DNA from: an uncultured Alphaproteobacteria bacterium
Lineage (GTDB): Bacteria; Pseudomonadota; Alphaproteobacteria; HIMB59; GCA-002718135
Direction: 5' to 3'
Assembly (NCBI GenBank): GCA_902567135.1
Contig: CACFLO010000001.1
Coordinates: 1-49,747 of the forward strand
DNA length: 49,747 nt
The position numbers and the translations under genes are program-made. The first letter of the stretch is position 1; each line of letters starts with the position of its first letter. Below are positions 17,228-27,647 of this stretch, piece after piece. The notes beneath the pieces are model-generated. The model saw nothing but the letters and a program-made list of their open reading frames with translations. It searched no databases and was not told the DNA's origin.

Positions 17228-17744
17228 TATTTTTTTTCCAAAACTTTTCTATTTCCTCAGAGTATCCAAAAGCACTTTTATGAGCTAATCTTGAAGTATA
17301 AAGAACTCCATTAAGATGATCAAACTCATGTTGAATGACTCTCGCATGTAGGCCTTCAACTTCACCAGCAATATTATTCCCGTTTAAATCTATCGCTGAA
17401 TACTTTATTCGTTTAAATCTTCTTACTAAACCTAACATTCCTGGGATAGAAAGACAACCTTCCCAGTCATCTTCTGTTTCGTCTGAAAGCTTTTCAATTA
17501 CTGGGTTAATAAAAACTGATATGTTAATTTTATCATCATCTTCTATTTCTGGATTTCTAAAAATAAACATTCTATGCGACAGATGTACTTGTGGAGCTGC
17601 CAATCCTATACCGTCAACATCTAGCATAGTTTCAGACATATCAAATACAATTTTTTTAAGATTCAACTCGTCTAAATTATTAATTTCATTAGTTTTTTTA
17701 ACTAAAACAGGATGACCTAACTTTGCTATTTTTAAAATTGCCAC
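17208..17744 (-). CDS. def: Peptide deformylase
   Basis: A 178-residue metalloenzyme that removes the formyl group from nascent proteins. All three motifs are present: GIGLAAPQVH, EGCLSIPG (Cys metal ligand) and QHEFDHLNG (two His ligands and the catalytic Glu). The start is GTG at 17744. The gene overlaps the downstream COQ9 gene and is divergent from rpsU. Confidence 0.97.
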   Translation of the reverse strand: MAILKIAKLGHPVLVKKTNEINNLDELNLKKIVFDMSETMLDVDGIGLAAPQVHLSHRMFIFRNPEIEDDDKINISVFINPVIEKLSDETEDDWEGCLSIPGMLGLVRRFKRIKYSAIDLNGNNIAGEVEGLHARVIQHEFDHLNGVLYTSRLAHKSAFGYSEEIEKFWKKNNDENKK

Positions 17745-17842
17745 GACTTATATATAGTCATATAGCATAAATATACCAATCTTTTTAATGAGATTTCAAC
17801 ATTTGCATTCACTATTACAATATGTTAAGTGCCTTTTCAAAT

Positions 17843-18040
17843 ATGACTCTATTTGTAAACGTAAAAGATAATAATTTAGAACAAGCTATAAGAAGTCTTA
17901 AAAAAAAGATGCAAAGAGAAGGTTTGTACAAAGAAATGAAACTAAGAAAACATTTTGAAAAGCCATGTCTTAAAAGAGCAAGAGAAAAAGAAGAAAATAT
18001 TCGCAGATCAAGAAAAACAGCTCGAAGAAATAATTCTTAA
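17843..18040 (+). CDS. rpsU: 30S ribosomal protein S21
   Basis: About 65 residues of highly basic protein: [20 protein letters not shown], then [19 protein letters not shown], matching S21. An upstream in-frame ATG at 17822 would add seven residues not seen in S21, so 17843 is preferred. The promoter must lie in the 98-base gap from def. The TAA overlaps the convergent pntB stop in a TTAA. Confidence 0.96.
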   Translation: MTLFVNVKDNNLEQAIRSLKKKMQREGLYKEMKLRKHFEKPCLKRAREKEENIRRSRKTARRNNS

Positions 18041-19428
18041 GCTAAACTTTTAACAATATCTTCACACATTTTTTTAGCATCACCAAATAACATAGTAGTG
18101 TTATCACGATAAAAAAGTTCATTATCAACTCCTGAATATCCTGTTGCCATTGATCTTTTAATAAACAAAACTGTTTGAGATTTTTCAACATCTAAGATAG
18201 GCATACCATAAATAGGTGATGTTTCATCTGTTTTTGCTGCAGGATTAGTGACATCATTTGCACCAATTACAAAAGACACCTCAGTCATTGGAAAATCATG
18301 ATTTATTTCATCTAATTCTAAAACCTCTTCATAAGGAACGTTTGCTTCAGCAAGCAAAACATTCATGTGCCCAGGCATTCTTCCTGCAACTGGATGAATT
18401 GCATATCTAACATTTATTCCTTCTTTCTTAAGTATATCACCCATTTCTCTTAAAGCATGTTGAGCTTGTGCTACAGCCATTCCATAACCTGGCACAATAA
18501 TTACTGAATCAGCATTTTTCATTATATATGCAGCATCTTCAGCATTACCTTGCTTAACTATTTTATCAGAATTATCCCCAACACTACTTGCTGCTTGCTC
18601 ACCACCAAAACCACCTAATACAACGCTTATAATAGATCTATTCATACCTTTACTCATTATGTAACTAAGAATAGCTCCAGAGGCACCAACAAGGGCTCCT
18701 GTAATAATTAACAAATTATTACTTAAAGTAAAACCAATTCCACATGCTGCCCAACCTGAATAAGAATTTAACATGGATACAACTACAGGCATATCTGCTC
18801 CACCTATTGGAATTACAACCAAAAAACCTAACAGTATTGAAACAATAACAATTGTCCAAAATATTGATGGTGATTGATTTGTAACAAAGATAACAATCAA
18901 TGAGATAATTATAACTAGTATTAAGGCGTTTATAGTATGTTGAAATTTAAAGACAATTGGTTTTCCGGAGACAGTTCCTTGAAGTTTTCCAAATGCAAGT
19001 ACTGAACCAGAGAATGTTATAGCTCCAATAAAGGTGCCTATGCTCATTTCTATTAAACTACTAGTTCCAATAGATCCAACTTTACCAATACCAAATGAAG
19101 CTGGATCATAAAAAGCGGCAGCGGCAACAAAAACTGCTGCTATACCAACCAAACTATGAAAAGCTGCTACTAACTGTGGTAGAGCTGTCATTTCTATTCT
19201 TAGGGCAATAAAGGTTCCTATAGCACCACCGATAATTATAGCTGCTCCAATTTCAACATAACTAAGAACTGATTTAAACATTAATGTTGTTATGATAGCT
19301 ATAATCATACCAACAATTCCAAAAATATTTCCTAACCTTGATGATTCAGGATGTGACAAACCTCTTAGAGCAAATATAAACATTAATGCTGAAATAAGAT
19401 ACAAAACTGCAACCATATTTGCTGACAT
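18037..19428 (-). CDS. pntB: NAD(P) transhydrogenase subunit beta
   Basis: A 463-residue subunit with about nine transmembrane helices (domain II) and a C-terminal NADP(H)-binding domain III containing [18 protein letters not shown] and the following [28 protein letters not shown]. With PntAA and PntAB it forms the proton-translocating transhydrogenase that makes NADPH from NADH at the inner membrane. Gene order pntAA-pntAB-pntB is conserved here, with a 4-base gap to pntAB. Confidence 0.97.
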   Translation of the reverse strand: MSANMVAVLYLISALMFIFALRGLSHPESSRLGNIFGIVGMIIAIITTLMFKSVLSYVEIGAAIIIGGAIGTFIALRIEMTALPQLVAAFHSLVGIAAVFVAAAAFYDPASFGIGKVGSIGTSSLIEMSIGTFIGAITFSGSVLAFGKLQGTVSGKPIVFKFQHTINALILVIIISLIVIFVTNQSPSIFWTIVIVSILLGFLVVIPIGGADMPVVVSMLNSYSGWAACGIGFTLSNNLLIITGALVGASGAILSYIMSKGMNRSIISVVLGGFGGEQAASSVGDNSDKIVKQGNAEDAAYIMKNADSVIIVPGYGMAVAQAQHALREMGDILKKEGINVRYAIHPVAGRMPGHMNVLLAEANVPYEEVLELDEINHDFPMTEVSFVIGANDVTNPAAKTDETSPIYGMPILDVEKSQTVLFIKRSMATGYSGVDNELFYRDNTTMLFGDAKKMCEDIVKSLA

Positions 19429-19432
19429 TTAT

Positions 19433-19747
19433 TTAATCCTTTTTATTTTTTTTTGGTTTTTTCTTGAACATAGATAGCATTCGATAAGTAACAATAAAGC
19501 CTCCAAATATATTAATCGAGGCAAGCAATACTCCTATAATTCCAAATATTTTAGAAGTATCATATCCAAATGGACCTGCTGCCAAAATAGCTCCAACAAT
19601 AATGACGCTTGAAATTGCATTTGTAACACCCATTAAAGGACTATGTAATGCAGGAGTAACTGACCAAACTACATAATATCCAATAATACAAGCTAGAAAA
19701 AATACTGTTAATCCAATTACAAAAACTTCAGAACTATGTGCTTCCAT
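19433..19747 (-). CDS. pntAB: NAD(P) transhydrogenase subunit alpha part 2 (membrane)
   Basis: A 104-residue membrane protein with three hydrophobic helices and a lysine-rich C-terminus. The segment SVTPALHSPLMGVTNAISSVIIVGA is typical of the alpha2 domain. The alpha subunit is split into PntAA and PntAB, as in many alphaproteobacteria, whereas E. coli has one PntA. It follows pntAA after one base. Confidence 0.96.
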   Translation of the reverse strand: MEAHSSEVFVIGLTVFFLACIIGYYVVWSVTPALHSPLMGVTNAISSVIIVGAILAAGPFGYDTSKIFGIIGVLLASINIFGGFIVTYRMLSMFKKKPKKNKKD

Positions 19748-19748
19748 A

Positions 19749-20870
19749 TTAATTAAACTGTTCCAATCTTAATTTTCCTTCATGTGTTAAAACAACCGCA
19801 TTAACTATCTCATCTTCCCAGTTAAGATTAATTTGTTTATCTTCTTTATTTATAATTAAACTTAAGAAATTAAATATATTTTTTGCATACAAAGCAGATG
19901 CATCTTTTGCAACCCTACCTGGTACATTGGCATATCCAATAACTTTCACACCTTTATGCACAATAACTTCACCTATTTTACTAAGAGGACAATTACCTCC
20001 AGCCTCAACTGCCAGATCAACAACCACTGATCCAGAAGCCATGGTTTCAACCATCTCTTGAGAAATTAATACTGGGGCTATCTTTCCTGGAATAAGAGCA
20101 GTACATATAACTATGTCTTGTTTTGCTATAGTCTCAGAAATTAGTTTAGCTTGTTTTTTTTTGTATTCCTCACTCATTTCTTTAGCATAACCACCTTCAG
20201 TTTCTGCATTGGTGGATTCTTCATCTTCTACCATAATAAATTTTCCACCCAAACTCTCTACTTGCTCTTTAGTTGCAGACCTAACATCAGTTGCAGACAC
20301 CACAGCTCCTAATCTTTTTGCAGTTGCTATAGCTTGTAAACCAGCAACACCTACACCCAAAACCATAACTTTAGCTGGATTAACTCTTCCTGCAGCAGTC
20401 ATCATCATAGGAAAGGCTTTACCAAATTGTTCAGCTGCATCTATAACACTTCTGTAACCAGCTAAATTTGCTTGAGAAGATAGAACGTCCATACTTTGAG
20501 CTCTACTAATTCTTGGAATTAACTCCATACAGCAGGATATTATTTTTTTATTATTTAACGTATTAAAATATTTTTTATTTTCATAAGGATTTAATATGCC
20601 AATCAACAAAGTATTTTCATTTAATTTATTTAGATCTGCCTCATTCGGCATTTTTACACAAAGACAAATATTTGCCTTTAAACATTCATTTCTTGATACA
20701 ATTTTAGCTCCATTTTCTTTATAAAGTTCGTTTGGATAACCTGAATTTATACCAGCAACATCTTCAATTAAAACTTCTAAGCCCAGTCTTTGAAAAAGTT
20801 TAACCGCATCTGGTGTTAATGCTACTCTATTTTCATTATTAAAATTTTCTTTTAATGCTGAAATTTGCAT
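19749..20870 (-). CDS. pntAA: NAD(P) transhydrogenase subunit alpha part 1 (NAD-binding)
   Basis: A 373-residue soluble subunit with the Rossmann motif VLGVGVAGLQAIATAKRLGA and the alanine dehydrogenase/PNT N-terminal domain (ENRVALTPDAVKLFQRLG). It binds NADH at the cytoplasmic face and passes hydride to domain III of PntB. It is preceded after 12 bases by a UbiB-family kinase gene in the same direction. Confidence 0.97.
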   Translation of the reverse strand: MQISALKENFNNENRVALTPDAVKLFQRLGLEVLIEDVAGINSGYPNELYKENGAKIVSRNECLKANICLCVKMPNEADLNKLNENTLLIGILNPYENKKYFNTLNNKKIISCCMELIPRISRAQSMDVLSSQANLAGYRSVIDAAEQFGKAFPMMMTAAGRVNPAKVMVLGVGVAGLQAIATAKRLGAVVSATDVRSATKEQVESLGGKFIMVEDEESTNAETEGGYAKEMSEEYKKKQAKLISETIAKQDIVICTALIPGKIAPVLISQEMVETMASGSVVVDLAVEAGGNCPLSKIGEVIVHKGVKVIGYANVPGRVAKDASALYAKNIFNFLSLIINKEDKQINLNWEDEIVNAVVLTHEGKLRLEQFN

Positions 20871-20882
20871 AAGGGCTTATAA

Positions 20883-22217
20883 TTATAGGTTAGCTAACTT
20901 TAAAGTATTTTGTTGTTTTTCTGTTAATTTTTTTTGATCAAAGTTATCAATTAAATCATGAAATACCCTAAACCAATTTACTTCTGCCCTTAAATGCATG
21001 AATACAGAACCAAGTCCTACCGCAGCCCTATCCATAAACACAAACTCCTTTGGGGGTTTTACACCACCAATTTTTTTCAACTCTCGATGAACTTCAGATG
21101 CTATTTGAGCACCATAAACCCCGCTGTCACTCTCTTGAATTTTTTGAACTTTATCCTCCATAAGGGGAGCATATAAAAAATTTGCCCATTTACTCAATAT
21201 TTTTAGTTTATCTTTTGTAATATCATCAAAACCCCATTGCTCGTAAGCATGAACGGCAAGAGCTTCATCATTATTTTGCAGTGCAAAGTACAAATCAATG
21301 ACACCTTTAATGAACTTTGATTTGAATATTCTCATACATCCAAAATCATAAAGATTGATACTAAGATCATCTTGAACTGAGTAATTACCTAAATGAGGAT
21401 CTCCGTGAATAACCCCATAATCAAAAAATGGTTTGTACCATGCATAATACATATTTCTCGCAAGAGAATTTCTTACATCTTTTTTAGCATCTTTATATTC
21501 TAATATTGATTTCCCCTCTAACCAAGACATGGTTAACAATCTTTTAGTACTTAATTTGTCATAAGTCTTTGGAACATGAATAAAATTATCTTTAGAAAAA
21601 ATTTCTCCAAAAACATTCATTAATTTTTTTTCTCTTTGATAATCTAATTCTTCATTTAGTCTTTCAGTTATTTCTTTATAGACCTCATCTGTTTTAATGG
21701 CTTTGTTATAACTTTGATAGATTGAAAAGATCATTTTTAATTGAGACAAGTCAGCACTTACAGCAGATTGCATATCAGGATATTGAAGTTTACAAGCTAC
21801 TGATTCATCATTATTTAAAAAAGCTTTATGAACCTGACCTAGGGAAGCTGCCCTAGTTGCTTCTTTATCAAATTCTTTAAATTTTTTTTGCCAATCTTGA
21901 GATAATTCTGTTGCCATCCTTCTTTTAACAAATAACCAACCCATAGGCGGTGCGTTAGATTGTAAATGCAATAATTCTTTAGTATATTCGTCTGGCAGTA
22001 GATCAGGTATTGTTGCAGAAAGTTGAGCCACCTTCATAAGAGGGCCTTTTATCCCACCTAGTGCTTCTCTAATTTCTAATGCATGTTTTTCTTTATCAAG
22101 CTTAACACCTAAATATTTTTGACTCGCTAACTTTGTTGCAAGCTTACCAACTACACCGCCAACTTGAGCATACCTTTTGATTTGCTTTGCAATTGATCGT
22201 GACTCAGTATCAGCCAT
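20883..22217 (-). CDS. ABC1/UbiB (ADCK) family atypical kinase
   Basis: A 444-residue protein-kinase-like protein. The family's N-terminal KxGQ motif is read here as KVAQ (residues 62-65); the nucleotide loop is AASLGQVHKA, the catalytic loop HGDPHLGNY and the metal-binding loop YDFGCM. Members support ubiquinone synthesis or lipid homeostasis by ATPase activity. No C-terminal membrane helices of the classic UbiB kind are evident, so it is probably a soluble alphaproteobacterial subgroup rather than UbiB itself. It lies between pepF (adjacent stop/start) and pntAA. Confidence 0.9.
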   Translation of the reverse strand: MADTESRSIAKQIKRYAQVGGVVGKLATKLASQKYLGVKLDKEKHALEIREALGGIKGPLMKVAQLSATIPDLLPDEYTKELLHLQSNAPPMGWLFVKRRMATELSQDWQKKFKEFDKEATRAASLGQVHKAFLNNDESVACKLQYPDMQSAVSADLSQLKMIFSIYQSYNKAIKTDEVYKEITERLNEELDYQREKKLMNVFGEIFSKDNFIHVPKTYDKLSTKRLLTMSWLEGKSILEYKDAKKDVRNSLARNMYYAWYKPFFDYGVIHGDPHLGNYSVQDDLSINLYDFGCMRIFKSKFIKGVIDLYFALQNNDEALAVHAYEQWGFDDITKDKLKILSKWANFLYAPLMEDKVQKIQESDSGVYGAQIASEVHRELKKIGGVKPPKEFVFMDRAAVGLGSVFMHLRAEVNWFRVFHDLIDNFDQKKLTEKQQNTLKLANL

Positions 22218-24017
22218 TTATAAAGTCTCCAATTCATCGATAAAACCTTCAATGACATTCAAACCTTTTTTCCAGAAAGATTTTTTTGATAAATTTAAAT
22301 TAAAGGGTCTAAATAATTCATCATATTTTTTAGAACCTCCACTTTTAAGTAAATTAATATATTTATCATCAAAATTCATTAATCCTTGCTCATAGGTGTT
22401 AAATAAAGAATTAACCAAACAATCACCAAAAGCATATGCATAAACATAAAATGGAGAATGAATAAAATGAGGTATATAACTCCAGTAGTACTTGTATTCT
22501 TCTTCATACTTTATTGATGGTCCCAAACTTGCTTTTTGAACATCCATCCAGATAGAGCAAATTTTATCAATACTTAATTCTGAGTTTCTTCTCAATGTGT
22601 GGATCTCTTTTTCAAATTGGAAAAAGGCAATTTGTCTAATAACTGTGTTAAGCATATCTTCGACTTTATTTGCTAAAAGAGCTTTTCTTTCTTTTTTAGA
22701 GGTTGTCTGATTAAGTATTAATTTAAATGTAAGCATTTCGCCAAACACACTTGCAGTCTCTGCTAGAGTTAAAGGGGTTGATGCATTAAAATGTGTTTGA
22801 TTTTTACCAGCTAGATATTGATGAACACCATGTCCTAGTTCATGAGCTAAAGTTGAGACATCTCTTGTCTTTCCTTGAAAATTAACAAGAATAAATGGGT
22901 GAACTGAAGCAACAGTTGAGGCTGCAAAAGCTCCTGGTGATTTACCTTCTAATACAGGAGCATGAATCCACTTTTCATCAAAAAATTTTTTAACAATATT
23001 TCCTATATTGGAATTAAATTCTGAATATGCATCAACAACTGTATGTTGTGCTTCTTTCCAAGAAAAAGTTTTAGAATTTTGAAAAGGTAAGGGAGCATTT
23101 CTATTCCAATACATTAGATATTTTTTTTTAAACCATTTAGCTTTTAAAGCATAATATCGATGAGAAAGTTTTGGATAATATTCAACTACTGAACTAACCA
23201 GACTATCTACGACAGAGTCTTCAACAACATTTGATAAATTTCTTGCACTAATTGGAGTTGGAAGCTTTCTCCAGCTATCATTTATTGATTTATCTTTTGC
23301 TAAAGTATTTGTAATTGTAGCAAATATTTTTATATTATTGCCTAAAACTTTTCCAACAGATTTAGCAGCTAACTTTCGATTTGACTCATTTTTATCAGAT
23401 AAAAAATTAAATATTTTTGCACTACTAAGCTCTTCTTTTTTAAATGGAAATTTCAGAGAGGCTATCAAATCATCAAATAATCTTATCCATGCAGAGTGAG
23501 AGGTAATACTTTTATCTTGAAGAATTTTTTCAATTTTTAAATCTAATTGATAAGGCTTAAAAGATCTTTTATTAATAATCCAGTTTTTATAGATTTGAAG
23601 TTTTTTGTTTTTAACTAGTATATTAATTTTTTTTTCTGATATCTTATTTAATTCAAGAGTAAAAAAAATTATTGAAGAAGCATAATTTGTTATGGTCTCT
23701 TGCATTTGTTGATAAAAAATTTTATTTTTTTCATTATTTCCATCTTCTGCAACTAATAAATGAGCATAGGATAATATTTTATCCATCAACACATCTATTT
23801 GCTCTAATTGATAAATTGCTTTGTACAAATTATTAGAAGTTAATAAATGAACTTTATTTTGATATTTTTTTTCAAACTTAAGGCTATCATTTTTTATATT
23901 ATTTAAATCTCTGATTAGGTTCTTATCTTTTTGAGATAGATATAAATCTTTGAGGTTCCAAATGGGTAATTTTCCAGGGTTATTTTGAGCATTAGTTTGA
24001 TTATTTTTTGTATTCAT
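22218..24017 (-). CDS. pepF: Oligoendopeptidase F, M3 family metallopeptidase
   Basis: A 599-residue cytoplasmic zinc peptidase with the M3 motif HELGHGVHQ near residue 390 and the downstream Glu-rich segment LAETASVFGEML that supplies the third zinc ligand. It degrades short peptides, which fits with the peptide-type ABC importer elsewhere in the window. It begins a five-gene minus-strand run (pepF, UbiB-like, pntAA, pntAB, pntB). Confidence 0.95.
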   Translation of the reverse strand: MNTKNNQTNAQNNPGKLPIWNLKDLYLSQKDKNLIRDLNNIKNDSLKFEKKYQNKVHLLTSNNLYKAIYQLEQIDVLMDKILSYAHLLVAEDGNNEKNKIFYQQMQETITNYASSIIFFTLELNKISEKKINILVKNKKLQIYKNWIINKRSFKPYQLDLKIEKILQDKSITSHSAWIRLFDDLIASLKFPFKKEELSSAKIFNFLSDKNESNRKLAAKSVGKVLGNNIKIFATITNTLAKDKSINDSWRKLPTPISARNLSNVVEDSVVDSLVSSVVEYYPKLSHRYYALKAKWFKKKYLMYWNRNAPLPFQNSKTFSWKEAQHTVVDAYSEFNSNIGNIVKKFFDEKWIHAPVLEGKSPGAFAASTVASVHPFILVNFQGKTRDVSTLAHELGHGVHQYLAGKNQTHFNASTPLTLAETASVFGEMLTFKLILNQTTSKKERKALLANKVEDMLNTVIRQIAFFQFEKEIHTLRRNSELSIDKICSIWMDVQKASLGPSIKYEEEYKYYWSYIPHFIHSPFYVYAYAFGDCLVNSLFNTYEQGLMNFDDKYINLLKSGGSKKYDELFRPFNLNLSKKSFWKKGLNVIEGFIDELETL

Positions 24018-24041
24018 AGTATGAAATCAATATAGGTATTA

Positions 24042-24071
24042 TTTATACTGTTTGTAGGGAGGTAAAGTCAA
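24042..24071 (-). promoter_or_regulatory. Putative promoter for the pepF-pnt operon
   Basis: On the minus strand TTGACT (plus 24066-24071) and TATAAA (plus 24042-24047) are separated by 18 bases, ending about 24 bases ahead of the pepF start. It lies in the 54-base divergent gap and overlaps the Shine-Dalgarno region of the acyl-CoA synthetase gene on the other strand. Consensus match is good, but untested. Confidence 0.45.
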
Positions 24072-25862
24072 ATGTCTATCAATTTCGATATTTATCAGAA
24101 TATTGTCTCCATGTTTTTTGAAAAATCAAAAGAGATGAAAACCAAACCTTATTTATGGAAAAAAAATAATAATATATTTGAATCTCTCTCTTGGGAAGAT
24201 GTTGAGTTATCAGTGAAGTCTATCGCAAGATCACTTATAGATTTAGGTATATTAAAAGGTGATAGAGTAGTGATATTATCGGAAAATAGGCCTGAATGGC
24301 AAATTGCAGATTTAGCAATAATGTCCATTGGCGCAATAACTGTCCCAGTTTATACTACAAGCACAACTGCAGATTATAGTCATGTTATCAATCATTCAGG
24401 TGCAAGATGTATGATTATATCTTCTCACGAACTTTGTATTAAAGCTCTTCCTGCTGTTGAGAGTTCTGCTGATTGCAAAAATGTTATTAAGATCAATGAG
24501 GATGGTCAATCATATAGTAATCCTGTTAACATATTAAAATGGAATGATCTTATTAAAAATCAAGAAAACGATAACTATGTTTTTGATGAAGAAATTAAAT
24601 CTATCAAAAGAACTGATACTGCATGTATTATTTACACATCTGGAACTGGTGGTAACCCAAAAGGTGTGATGCTTAGTCATGGAGCAATGCTATCAAACTG
24701 CACAGGTGCACAAATATTATTAAAAAACCTTTTAGAGGGTATGGATGAAATTAAATTTCTTTCTTGGTTACCTTTATCGCACTCATATGAACATACTTTG
24801 CAGTTTTTTACTTTAGGTATTGGCGCTCAAGTCTACTACTCAGAAGGAATTGATAAATTAGTTGTTAATATGGGTGAAGTTAGTCCTCATTTTATGACTG
24901 CTGTTCCCCGATTTTATGACTCACTACATACAAGAATTTCACAAGGTTTAAAAAAACAAGGTAAATTAAGTCAAAGTCTTTTTGCAGCTACTTTAAGATT
25001 AGGTAAGAAGAAATATAATGGAGAAAAACTAAGTTTTATTGAAAATTTGACAAACAATATTCTTGATAAATTAGTTAGAAGGAAAGTAAATAAAAGATTT
25101 GGCGGATCATTGAAAGCACTCATTTCAGGAGGTTCAGCTCTTAACTTTGAGGTCGGTCTGTATTTGACTGCTTTAGGATTACCTTTATTGCAAGGATATG
25201 GACAAACTGAGACTGCCCCAGTTGTTTCTGCCAACCCTCCAGAAAAAGTAAAACTAGATACTGTTGGACCTCTTTTTCATGGAGTTAAAGTCAAAATTGC
25301 AGATGATGGAGAAATTTTAGTTAGTGGAGAAAATGTAATGAACGGTTATTGGAATGATCCAGATGCAACATCTAAGACACTAATCAATGGCTGGATCCAT
25401 ACAGGGGATATTGGTGAATTTGATGAAGAAGATTATCTAAAAATTACTGATAGAAAAAAAGATATTCTAGTAAATGCTGGTGGGGATAATATTTCACCAT
25501 CAAGAGTTGAGGCAAAACTTGATATAGAGCCTGAAATAGCACAATCAATGCTTTATGGAGATTTTAAAAATTATTTAGTGGCAGTAATAGTCCCAGATAA
25601 AGATTTTGCACTCAATTGGGCAAAGGATAATTCTAAAGATCAAAGTTTGGAATCAATTGTTAAAGAAGATGATTTCAATAAAGTTATTAAAGAGGTTGTA
25701 AATAAAGTAAATAAAAATTTATCAGTAATAGAGCAAGTAAGAAAATTTATATTAATTGATCATGAGTTTACAATTGAAAATAGTATGATGACACCTTCTA
25801 TGAAAGTTCGTCGATTTGTAGTAAAAGATAAATACGGAGATCAATTAGAGCAACTTTATTAA
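24072..25862 (+). CDS. Long-chain acyl-CoA synthetase (AMP-forming)
   Basis: A 596-residue ANL-superfamily enzyme activating fatty acids to acyl-CoA. Motifs: IYTSGTGGNPKGVMLSH (P-loop), GYGQTETAP, and TGDIGEFDEEDYLKITDRKKD. The length and the C-terminal IEQVRKFILIDHEFTIEN segment resemble FadD15-type synthetases. A strong Shine-Dalgarno AGGGAGG is at 24056-24062, 9 bases before ATG. Chain-length preference is not determinable. Confidence 0.95.
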   Translation: MSINFDIYQNIVSMFFEKSKEMKTKPYLWKKNNNIFESLSWEDVELSVKSIARSLIDLGILKGDRVVILSENRPEWQIADLAIMSIGAITVPVYTTSTTADYSHVINHSGARCMIISSHELCIKALPAVESSADCKNVIKINEDGQSYSNPVNILKWNDLIKNQENDNYVFDEEIKSIKRTDTACIIYTSGTGGNPKGVMLSHGAMLSNCTGAQILLKNLLEGMDEIKFLSWLPLSHSYEHTLQFFTLGIGAQVYYSEGIDKLVVNMGEVSPHFMTAVPRFYDSLHTRISQGLKKQGKLSQSLFAATLRLGKKKYNGEKLSFIENLTNNILDKLVRRKVNKRFGGSLKALISGGSALNFEVGLYLTALGLPLLQGYGQTETAPVVSANPPEKVKLDTVGPLFHGVKVKIADDGEILVSGENVMNGYWNDPDATSKTLINGWIHTGDIGEFDEEDYLKITDRKKDILVNAGGDNISPSRVEAKLDIEPEIAQSMLYGDFKNYLVAVIVPDKDFALNWAKDNSKDQSLESIVKEDDFNKVIKEVVNKVNKNLSVIEQVRKFILIDHEFTIENSMMTPSMKVRRFVVKDKYGDQLEQLY

Positions 25863-25864
25863 TA

Positions 25865-26149
25865 CTATTTATTATTAAAATCTTCTAACTGTTCTTTAGT
25901 AGCTTCTTTTTGATGCTTTGCTTTCCATTCATCATATGGCATACCATAAATTAATTCTCTTGATTGATTATAATCTAAGTTAATATTTTTTTTTTCAGCA
26001 GCAGCTAAGTACCATTTTGATAAACAGTTTCTACAAAATCCAGATAAATTCATTAAATCTATGTTTTGTACATCAGTTCTAGTCTGCAGATGACTAATTA
26101 ATCTTTCAGCAACATCTGCTAATAATTCTCTATCAAATTTTTTACTCAT
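25865..26149 (-). CDS. DUF1244 family small protein
   Basis: A 94-residue protein with the family signature LSGFCRNCLSKWYLAAAE, including a CxxC pair, followed by MPYDEWKAKHQ. DUF1244 is common in alpha- and gammaproteobacteria; its function is not known to me. It is convergent with the acyl-CoA synthetase (2-base gap) and divergent from pyruvate kinase (58-base gap). Confidence 0.92.
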   Translation of the reverse strand: MSKKFDRELLADVAERLISHLQTRTDVQNIDLMNLSGFCRNCLSKWYLAAAEKKNINLDYNQSRELIYGMPYDEWKAKHQKEATKEQLEDFNNK

Positions 26150-26207
26150 AATTACTCAATTAAGTTTAAATTCATTTAAATTAAATATATATACTTATAT
26201 AAAATAA

Positions 26208-27647
26208 ATGAAACGTAATAGAAAAGCTAAAATTTTAGCAACTTTGGGCCCTGCATCGTCTTCTAGTGATATAATTGAAAACATTTTTAAAGTAGGATGT
26301 GATGTATTTAGGCTTAATTTCTCTCACGGCAGTGTTGAAACTCATCGTCAAAATATAAAAAGTATAAGAAATTTAGAAGAAAAATATGATCATGCCACAT
26401 GTGTTTTAGCTGATTTACAAGGTCCTAAACTGCGAGTTGGTGATTTTAAAAATACACAAGAAGAGCTTAAAAAAGGACAAAAATTTATCTTAGATACAAA
26501 TGCAGCATTAGGGGATGACAAAAGAGTTAATTTTCCTCATTCAGAAATCTATGAACACTTAACACCTAATAGTATTTTATTAATAAATGATGGAAGGATA
26601 AGACTTCAAGTTTTAGAACAACATAATGATCAATTAATTACTGAAATTTTAAATGATGGAATTATTTCTAATAATAAAGGTGTCAATATTCCTGATGTGA
26701 TACTTCCTATAGACTCTCTTACTAATAAAGACAGAGCCGATTTACAAAAAGCTCTTGAAATGAATGTTGATTGGGTTGCTCTCTCATTTGTTCAACAAGC
26801 TGATGATATTATTAAGTTAAAAAAAATTATTGATGGAAAAGCTCTCATAATGGCCAAAATAGAAAAACCATCTGCTGTTAAAAATATTGATGAAATTATT
26901 AAAGTAGCTGATGGAATTATGATTGCAAGAGGTGATCTTGGTGTGGAGATGCCAACCGAAAAAGTACCAATAGTGCAAAAAAATATTATCAAAAGATGTC
27001 GTCATTTTGGAAAACCAGTAGTAGTTGCAACACAAATGTTAGAGAGTATGATCTCAAATTTAGTTCCAACAAGAGCTGAAGCTTCTGATGTTGCCAATGC
27101 CATATATGATGGAACTGATGCGGTAATGTTGTCAGGTGAATCAGCAGTAGGAAATTATCCGATTGAATCAGTATCCACAATGAATAATATTATTGAGAAT
27201 GTAGAAAAAGATAAAAATAATTTTAATTTAACGATTGAGAATGTAGTTTCAGATAGAAAAGTTGATAACACTGATGCAATAACTAATGCAGCTAATTCAA
27301 TTGCTAATAACGCAAGCGCAAAAGCAATAATAACTTTTTCTGTTAGTGGAAAGACTACAATGAGAATGGCAAGAGAAAGAGCGCCTGTTCAAATCATAGG
27401 ACTTTCTCCAAATATTAAAACTGCAAGAAAAATGCAAATCATATGGGGTGTTAATTCTTGCTATTCCACAAAAGATGCACCGAATACAACTGAAATGGTT
27501 AATATTGCATGTAGTATAGTGAAAAATAAAAACTTAGTTAAGGCAGATGATAATGTAATAATTACTGCAGGTGTTCCATTTGGAAATGCAGGATCAACAA
27601 ATTTATTGAGAATAGCTAAAATAATAGATGATAAAGATCTTACTTAA
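26208..27647 (+). CDS. pyk: Pyruvate kinase
   Basis: A 479-residue enzyme converting phosphoenolpyruvate and ADP to pyruvate and ATP. Motifs: RLNFSHGS, LADLQGPKLRVG, the active-site IMAKIEKP, MIARGDLGVEMP and ATQMLESM. The C-terminal domain is complete. With the phosphofructokinase at 15.3 kb it supports a functional lower or complete glycolytic route. The stop overlaps the convergent aminotransferase stop by 8 bases. Confidence 0.97.
   Translation: MKRNRKAKILATLGPASSSSDIIENIFKVGCDVFRLNFSHGSVETHRQNIKSIRNLEEKYDHATCVLADLQGPKLRVGDFKNTQEELKKGQKFILDTNAALGDDKRVNFPHSEIYEHLTPNSILLINDGRIRLQVLEQHNDQLITEILNDGIISNNKGVNIPDVILPIDSLTNKDRADLQKALEMNVDWVALSFVQQADDIIKLKKIIDGKALIMAKIEKPSAVKNIDEIIKVADGIMIARGDLGVEMPTEKVPIVQKNIIKRCRHFGKPVVVATQMLESMISNLVPTRAEASDVANAIYDGTDAVMLSGESAVGNYPIESVSTMNNIIENVEKDKNNFNLTIENVVSDRKVDNTDAITNAANSIANNASAKAIITFSVSGKTTMRMARERAPVQIIGLSPNIKTARKMQIIWGVNSCYSTKDAPNTTEMVNIACSIVKNKNLVKADDNVIITAGVPFGNAGSTNLLRIAKIIDDKDLT

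Noticed and set aside
17335-17715. 126-codon open frame opposite peptide deformylase
   Set aside because: Lies entirely antisense to def, with its codons mirroring the conserved motifs of that gene; no independent start signal.
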